Shown piece by piece: positions 56,161 through 64,000 of a stretch of 64,000 bases of DNA. Location of the stretch: contig NC_064434.1 in NCBI RefSeq assembly GCF_023343835.1, positions 5,561,505-5,625,504 of the forward strand, given 5' to 3'. Numbering within the stretch: the first letter of the stretch is position 1; every line of letters starts with the position of its first letter. The translations under genes and the position numbers were made by a program. Origin of the DNA: Lagopus muta. Lineage: Eukaryota > Chordata > Aves > Galliformes > Phasianidae. The notes under the pieces are model-generated. The model was not told where the DNA came from. It did no database searches and saw only the letters and a program-made list of their open reading frames with translations.

Positions 56161-59100
56161 ATTGCCGGAGATTTGAGGTTCAACCTTCCCCACCCGGGGT
56201 TGGGCTTTGTGGCCCCAGGGCCCGATCTGGGTTGGGGGGATCTCGGCCCTAAGTAGAGCTGTGCACCCCCTGTTTATTGCGGGTTGTTCCCTTTTTGGCA
56301 TTTGTGAGGCTTTGGTCCTGGGCATCTCCTGGTTATTGGGGGTGTATCCCGCTGGGATGGATGCACCTCGGTCTCTTATAGGGCTGTGCACCCCGGAGTT
56401 ACTGGGAGCATCTCTTCTTTGGGACGGGGGGGGGGGGGGGGGGGATCACTCCATTTTGGAAAGAGCTGTGTGCATGCTGGGGGTTGAGCCTTATCTGGGA
56501 GACCGTGGTCTTTTTACACCTCTCAGGTAGTGGGGGTTGAATCCTGTTTGGTTTTGGGGGGACCTTGGTTCTATACAGATCTGTGCATCTCCTCAGTTCT
56601 TGGAAGTGACCCCTCTTTGGGGCTAGGGGAGAGGACTTTGGTCTTCTGCAGGGCTATGCATCCCCCTGGATACTGGGAGGTGGCCCCTCTTTGGGGTTGG
56701 GACGCTAAGATCCCTTAAGGAGCTGTGTACCTCCTTTTATCACTGGGGTATTGCCCTATTCCTGGATGGGTAGAATGGGAATCTGTTAACCTCTTCCTCC
56801 TCATTAGCCACCCCACCAGCCCAGGCTCTGGGGTCACCTGCTCCCCAGCCCAGAGAGGATCTTGCTTCTTTTTGTTGTGAATGACCCCCACATTGCTGGG
56901 GAAGCACCCAGTCCTTGGGGTAGGGAAGCCTGGGGTGCTCTATAGGGGTCTTCAGCTCCATGTGGCTACCTGGAAAGGGTCACACATTCCTGCCCCAGAT
57001 AAGGAGAGGTCTTGGTTCTATATATGAGCACCCTGCATGGTACCAAGGTCCTGATGTAGCGCAGACCTCAGTCCTACATAAGCCCACGCACCCTGGGGTG
57101 CTTGTAACTTGATGTCCCCGATGTTGTCACTGTTCTCACCCTGCAGCATGGCACAGACTTGTGGTGTCCTGCATCCCACACTGGGGCAATACCAGGCGTA
57201 ATGGGGAGCAGCTGGCAGAGCAGCTGGCCATCCTCCCCCCCGCCCAAGGCTGCGCTAAGCTGCTGGGAGCTTTTGGGAAAGGCTGGAGAGGGGGGAGGCT
57301 GGGTGGCAGCCGGCTCTTAAATCCTTGCTCCCTGCTGCCTGAGCATCCTTTTTGGGCAGTCAGCGCAGGGTGAGCACTGCAGACAGAGGTGGGAACCCCA
57401 TTCCCTGCATCTCTCTGCTCACTGGGGTCGCTGCTGGCTGAGCCTCATCTCTGCAAGGAGCTGCGGTGCCAGGGGTGAGTGCTCAATCAGTTGGGGCAGG
57501 AGGGAGGTGGGTGGACAGGATGCTGCCCCACTGCATAATGGAGTGCTTGATCTGGGGTGAGCACAATGTGGGGAGATCCTGAGATGCATTGGGACGCTGC
57601 ACCCGTCTCCTGCAGGGAAAGGAGCAGAGCCTGGGGGCTTGGCAAATTTCAACCTAGCGGGCCCGGGGGAAGGGAGGCCTGGGGCGGGATGCCTGGTTTC
57701 CTTTCCTTTCTTCCCCTCCTTGCCACTGTGCTGACTCCTCTGTGGCCTCCGTTGAGTCATTCAGGTCTCCCAGCTGGTATTTTTCCACCCGCAAAACAAG
57801 AGGGTTGCTTCCCTCTTCTTCTCGTTGATGGCAGCTCGCAGTGACGGTAGCTGTGTGCCCCGGGGATGCAGCCCCTGTGCCCTACAGCAGAGCCCATCTG
57901 TCTGCCAAGGGATGGCTGCAGCATTTGAGATGGAAGCTGCGTTCGCCAGGAGCCCTGCCAGCCCCTTTAGTGATCCACTTGAGGGGTGTGACATGCTCTG
58001 CTTGTCCCTTGGACGCCATGGGGAAGTGACCCCATGCAGCAGCCCACACCAGACCACGGCTCCGTGCCCTCAGGTTGCACCTCCGCTGGCATCTCGGGGA
58101 AGCCCTCGCTCCAGAATAGCAGGCGTTTCCTTCCAGGATGTGTGCAGAGTGAGGAAGGGCAGAGAGTCCCTGTGGGGACCTGAATGTGAATCTGAGGACA
58201 AACGCCAGGCTGGTCCCTTCCCCGGCAGCGGCTTGCAGTCTTGGAAAACATCCAGAAGCTGGAAAGCTCTGTGGGATACTTCGGATGAAAGGTGCATTAG
58301 GAATGCACAGGATTATTGGTATCTTTTTAATCTCTCTTTTAACTGTCTCTTGGCCTGTGGGAAGGATTAGATGGGTAACTGGGGATAGTTTTTTCTCTGT
58401 AGGCAGAACAAAGCAGTGCAGGAGAATTGCTCCATTGCAGGGGGACCTGCATGCCTCCCTGAGAGGTGTGTGGAGGGGCAGCACTGGAAGCACGTGCCAC
58501 CCTCCTCCCTGCATGTTCCCTCTGATCCCGCAGTGCTGGCACCCTGCACAGAGCTATCATCTGTGTGCACAAGCTGCTGCGGAACCATGCCTACTTTCTG
58601 CCCACTTTGGTTTCCTTTCACAGCCTCTGGTGAAAATGAGAGAGCCATGCTTTGACCCCAACTGTACCAGACCCAGCTTGGGTGGCTGATGTCATGCTAA
58701 CTGAGAGTGCATTTCTATGGCCCAAACTGTCTCTGGTGGGAGCACGCTGTACTGAGCCGTGCTTGGGGATTAGCTTCTGAGCTTATTTCACAGTGCAGGA
58801 GCTGGAGCTCTGCTGGTGGGCTTTGGCAGGTAAATGAACCCTGTTGCCCCGTGCTCTGGGGCTGCACAATGGCCCCGGCTGCAGGGGAAGTGCAGAGCTT
58901 TCTGTGCTGAGCACCGCATCTCCAAGAGGCAGGAGTTTAATTTGGAACCATGTACAAAAGGCAATGTAAGCCAAAAGCCCTCCGAGAACAGGGTTGTGGA
59001 TGCAGAGGGCGAGAGGGGGGAACAACAGAGCTTTGGAGATGGGACAGAGTTAACATTTCCATGGGTGGTTCCCAGCAGGGCTTGGCCATTCCCCGCTATA

Positions 59101-62100
59101 TTTGGCAGCTGTGGGGCCAGAGCACGCACACAGAGTGTTGGTGCAGCCTTGTGACCCGTATCCAGACCGGCCCTGCAGCCTCTCGCCGTGGTTTGTTTCT
59201 GCCACGCTTCCCTCCCTGTGCGTTCTGGTCGGCGGCACGAGCTGTCTCCTCCCACGCTGGTGGAGCTGGAAATAGAGAAGGTTCCCTTTTTTCAGCAGCA
59301 GCCAGAGCAGGGGAAATGAGGCTTTTCGACTACCCTGGGAGGAGGTGTTGCCGGAGGTGGGCAGCAGCAAGGTCCCTGTGAGCTGTCTGGAGCTGCCAGC
59401 GTGCCACTGAGTCACAGCCAGCAGCAGCAGCCACGCGATCGGATGGGTTTTGCACTAAATGAACAGTGCTCGGTGGGACTGGATGGCTCAGCAGGGGAAT
59501 GTGAAATGCAATTAAGCCTTTTTTTTTTTTCTTTTTCCCTGTGCTTTTTAACTAAATGATCCGCAAATTAATTCAGAAAAGGGGATGTTTGTGGTGTCGG
59601 CAATGCTAGGGGCTTTCCCAAGCCACTCCGCTTCCGCTCCTGTATGCTAAGCTGTGGTTGAGTCCCGTGCTTTACTTCTGGATGGCATTGCTACATCCCA
59701 TCCAGCAGAGTTTGACACCTGCAGTGAAGGTGGGGACTCCTCTGTCTAAGAGGAGATTGTGCCAGGCCCAGAGCTGGCATTGCTCACTTTGAAGCTCATC
59801 AAGCCTGACAGCTTAAGGGCTTTCTTAATCAGTTGCACAATCAGTAACTGCACAAGCAAGTGCACTTCCAGGGATCCAGGGATGCTGAGCTCTTTGCAGC
59901 GTGGCAGTTCCATTGCAGGTTGCTCCCTCTCCACGGAGGCTGCAAACAACCCAGAAAGGATGAAAAGAGAGTGTGGCCAGGGTTGCTTGATCACACTTCC
60001 CTCTCTGGAAATGAGGGTGTTTGGTTATGTTTTCTGCCAAAACCTAAAACTAGCTGTGGGCTTTGATTTAGCATATCATGAGAAAATAGGGAACCACAGC
60101 AACAAGGGTGGGCAGTGTCTCACTAAGATCCTTAATGTGGTGTTGTTTTCTTTCTTTCTTTTTCTGTTAAACATGCACAAATATATATATTTTTCTTTTC
60201 TTTAAAGACCTTTCAAACTTGCAAGCTTTTTAGATTCCTTGGCCATTCTGCTGCATGTGGCTCACAAAATGAACCTGGCTCTTAATTCAGCAGTTTACAG
60301 AGGTCACTGAGGGCTGCCTCTGTCAGCACTTCCCTGCTTACGGGGCCTGGACCAAGAGCACTGTGTCCCCACAACACCCAGCAAACGTCTCGCATCGAGG
60401 AGCTGTGCTGCTGCTCTCTGAGGCCAGAGTTGGAGTGAGATTTCCTGCTATTTAAGCTCTTTCCTCCCCCACGTATTGTATAATGAAACCAGCCACCCAT
60501 TAATGCGCTTAACTCTCCTCCTCCCCTCCAAGCTGGGTTGCCCTCATGCCAGGTACATAAAGCAAGCTTCCCAAGCACGGAGTTCTGCCCTTAATGGGTG
60601 GTTTCCCCTGCGTGTAGAAGGGGTTGGTGCGATCTGAATGCCTGAGTCTAATCACCGCTGTGAAATATTAATTAATCTGTCCACTGCTGAAGCTTTGTGC
60701 TCGTGCTGCAGTGTTGGACTGGCAGGCTCAGCTGGGCGGTGAGGTGTGAATAATGGATGGGCAAATCCATCACTGGTGTAAGCTGGCAGTGGGGCTGATT
60801 TATGTCCCACCGCTCACCGTGGAGTTGTTAAAGCTGCATTTGATGCCCGAATACCTTGATAAAGTTGTTTGCTGCTGACTTTTTTTGAGATCCAATAGGT
60901 GCAGTAGTGGCTTTGGGTGCTCTGGGACACGACCCTGAGAATCCTGTGTGTGTTCCCACTCTGTCTCTCATTTCTTTAGAAACAGGGAGATTGCAGGCAG
61001 CACCTTGGGCAAATCTAGGTGTGTTTCAGCCGTGCCAGCACCACAGCCAGCGTGGATTTGGCCTCAGAAGCAGTTCCCATGCAGGGTCACCACACCAACA
61101 CAGTGACATGTTGTCCCCGCAGGGCCACACTGTCTGCCCCACAAAGCCTGCCTGCGTTGGTGGAGGCGAGAAAGGAGTGCCGTGTGGAGCTGTGTGCCAA
61201 GGGGAAACTGCAAATTTAATTGCTGAGCTAAAAGGATTTGCACCGACGGCTCAGAGCGGGCTGCGGGCGATGTCTGGGAGAGCATTTGTTGTACTGACGT
61301 GCCCCTGTCCATCCTGCTCAGAGAAATGAGAGAGATGGCCTGGCAGCGGCAGCCTTGGCTCGCCAGTCCCGCGTGTCACTGCTCTGCTTTGGCTATCAGT
61401 GCTTTGAGACGCTTCACAATCCCTTTGTGTCAGCGTCTAGAGATGTGTCTCCCTGCAGCCTGTGCTGGTTCTTGCCGTAGTTGGAGGTTTGGGTCTTCTG
61501 TACTGTCTCCAAAACTGTCTGCTCACAGATTTGGTGTCTTCTTTTCAAACACAGCCTTTGTAGATCCTGGCTCTCATCAAAGGACACTTGGGCGAACAGC
61601 AATTAATGAAGAGAGAAAGGGAGCAAGCGGCAGCCATGCATCTCAAACCATTTGGTGAGGTCAGGAGTAGTTAATTAACATCAAGACATTGCTCCAAGTA
61701 ACAGAGCTGAGGGAGCAACTGATTATGGCCCTCTCCCCAGCTCTGCTTCCTCCACTAAATGTAGCAGACAGCTCCCTTGTCTCCTCATAGAATCATAGAA
61801 TGGCCTGGATTGAAAAGGACCACGATGCTCATCCAGTTCCAACCCCCTGCTGTGTGCAGGTCACCAACCAGCAGCCCAGGCTGCCCAGAGCCACATCCAG
61901 CCTGGCCTTGAATGCCTGCAGGGATGGGGCATCCACAGCCTCCTTGGGCAACCTGTTCCAGTGCCTCACCACCCTCTGGGGGAAAAACTTCCTCCTAAGA
62001 TCCTACCTAAACCTCCCCTGTCTCAGTTTAAGACCATTCCACCTTGTCCTATCACTACCATGATATCATGGCTGCTCTCTCCCAACAGCTCTCCTTTGTT

Positions 62101-64000
62101 CTGGGCTGGATCCAGTTGTTCGGACTGGTGGCAAAGCTCCTGTCCTAGTTTAGCACCAGGGCACAGCCAGGCAGAGCCCAGTGCTCCAGCCTTGCTCTCC
62201 TCTCCCCATTCCCAGCACTGGGATCCACAAGGACATGGGGCTATGGTTCTAATCAGTGCCTGGTGTGTTTGGCTCTCTTAAATGTGATTAGAGAGAGATT
62301 TACTGGCTTACTCTACAGCTCTGCCAGCCCTGTGCTGATTTACATCAGGACCTGCCCTGGCTCTGACTGGGTGCAGAGGCAGATGAGGGCCTGCTGGCGC
62401 AGGAGCTGGATTTTTAGTGTTGTTTTCCTGCTGCTTGAATTGGTGACAGAAGCTCAGAGGAACGCCAGAGAGAGCCTTTCCCTTGGGAGAGCTTCCTGCT
62501 GCACTCATTCATGGCACTGGGCTTTGCCCTGACAATGTGGTGCTGTCCTTACCCACCAGCACCCGTTGTGGCACTTTGCTCCTTCTGTCTGCTCACATCA
62601 CTCTTTCTTGCTTTCCCCTGACCTGCAGCTCCCAGCTCCATCCCTCTGCCTGCACTGCGGTGGATGGAGAGCAGGGCCAAACGCTGTCTGGGACAGTGTG
62701 AATATTGCTCGGTGACATTTCTCAAGCATCCCTTGCTGCAGGCAGACTTGCCACGGAGTCAGATGCTAGATATGAAGGAGACATTGGCCAGGTAAATGAG
62801 ATTTTGCTAAACAGATTAGGAAAAGGTGTCTGTTTTGGCACATGGCTCGGGGAGAAATGGCACTGGGCTGATGGTTAGCCCCTGCTTTAGGGCCAGTGTT
62901 TCTGCTTGGAGTTGAGAGAGCGACCTTCATGGCATGTTAGATTTAATGAGGGATTTTGCTTGATTTAATTAAGATATATTTGCAATCAGATGGAGTGCCC
63001 TTATTAAGTAAATTCCCTGCCTCAAATAACATGACCGTGATATTTTCCAGCATTGTTTATTGCCGACATGATGTTAAAATGGGAAGAGGGGAGGGGATGA
63101 ATGAGGAAAGGTGGGAGCATGGTGGGAGAGTTGTGGTCTGTATGGGACTGAACTGGGCCTGTGTCCCAACCCCATCTGGCTGCTGTGCCACCCCAAACAC
63201 CCCACTTACAGCTGGAACCAGTGAACCCCGTCCTGGAAAGGGGTTTAACTGAGAGCCTCGGGGTGCGTGCTAGCATGAGAGCAGCTAAATGGGGGCTGTG
63301 CTTACAAGCCACGATCTCTGCAGCTGAAATACTGTAATTATTCCCAATTAGACTGACTTGCTTGGAGCTGAGCTATCAAAACAAAAAGCCCTCTTGGCTC
63401 ACTTTGCCCCCCAGTGACAGAAGCAGATGGCACCTGCTGAGACTGAGAGTGGCAATGAAGAGCCCCAGAAATGACTCTGGGGTGTGAGACAAAGGTGACA
63501 CACATGATGTTGTGCGCACAGCATTGCTGGCATGTCTGTAGGAGACCCGGGGCTGATACTTATGGGTTTCCCTCCTTATTCCCTCCCCACGGGGAGTGTG
63601 ACATCTCGTTTCTCCCTGCCTCCATTTACCTGTTCTTGAAGAAAACCTGCGGCCTTGCTTTTCACAGCTGCAGGCTGCCGGCAGGAGGAGAACTTCAGGC
63701 ACTGTGCGGGTCTGTGCTCGTGTCTGTCACATCCACAGATGCTTTTATGGGGTCAGCTCCGAACTGCTGAGCCTCCCGCTTGATAGCGCTGCCCGTGATG
63801 CTCGTTTGCTGGCAGTGCTAATAAGGCAGAGTGCCGAATGAGATCTTCGGGCTAAGGGACCTTGGCATGCTGACCCCCAGCACCCCGTCATCCCTCTAAA
63901 TCTAAATCTCTGCCATGCCCGGCTCTCCATCTACCACCACGTACCGCTGCAGACGCGGGCACGGCAAAAGCAAAGCCAGCGCTGTTCCCAGCTGCCATCG
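56108..64000 (+). other. EFR3B: EFR3B intron 1 (partial)
   Basis: No second exon with the expected Cys-rich EFR3 start was found to the end of the window, so intron 1 exceeds 7.8 kb. Contents include a run of 19 G (56426-56444), T-rich tracts at about 59519-59535 and 60145-60205, and one antisense CR1. All open frames here look like chance. Confidence 0.6.
61787..62063 (-). mobile_element. CR1 3' end, antisense, in EFR3B intron 1
   Basis: It begins TCATAGAATCATAGAATGGCC on the plus strand, the reversed CR1 tail, and runs to AGACCATTCCACCTTGTCC. It is the best-preserved 3' end in the window and nearly identical to 1140-1415. Confidence 0.95.

Noticed and set aside
57882-58514. 210-codon minus-strand open frame in EFR3B intron 1
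   Set aside because: No motif, no splice context, and equally long frames on the opposite strand.

Overview
The window is nuclear DNA from a bird, most likely a chicken-like galliform. CR1 LINE fragments with the avian 3' tail (ATTCTATGATTCTATGA) are scattered throughout, endogenous retroviruses (ERVs) are present, introns are short, and vertebrate promoters lie in CpG islands. Five protein genes occur in the order and orientation known from vertebrates around human 2p23: PTRHD1 (-), CENPO (+), ADCY3 (-), DNAJC27 (-) and EFR3B (+, first exon only). In chicken this block should lie on chromosome 3, but that is recalled knowledge and not visible here. Every exon below was placed by reading GT/AG splice sites and checking that reading phase is kept across each junction.

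Layout. 1-620 is a degenerate minisatellite. 620-1590 is intergenic with a CR1 tail. 1739-20005 is PTRHD1: two small coding exons separated by a 17.9 kb intron made almost wholly of retroelements. These are an old, decayed class I ERV (about 3.8-8.2 kb, + strand), a CR1 element with most of its reverse transcriptase (9.1-11.3 kb), further class I ERV remnants (integrase and env), and a much younger env-less provirus on the minus strand (11925-17934) inserted inside the env remnant with a visible 5-bp target duplication. 20.0-20.15 kb is a bidirectional CpG promoter shared by PTRHD1 and CENPO. CENPO ends at 25225. It converges with ADCY3, whose 20 coding exons run leftward from 39354 to 27212. 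A CpG island and TATA-like element lie upstream of ADCY3. 40.1-43.5 kb is intergenic or DNAJC27 3' UTR. DNAJC27 runs leftward in seven exons from 49788 to 43535. 50.0-55.8 kb is intergenic with one CR1 tail. The EFR3B CpG island and a first exon carrying only seven coding bases (56101-56107) follow, and the rest of the window is EFR3B intron 1.

The genes are not an operon and their functions are unrelated: a peptidyl-tRNA-hydrolase-fold protein, an inner-kinetochore subunit, a cAMP-producing cyclase, a Rab-like GTPase with a J domain, and a plasma-membrane scaffold for PI4-kinase. The exciting part of the window is the nested retroelement archaeology in the PTRHD1 intron. The other points of interest are splicing oddities in ADCY3 (a GC-AG intron, a NAGNAG acceptor and a shortened extracellular loop) and promoter architecture. 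I found no evidence of a wholly new biological system.
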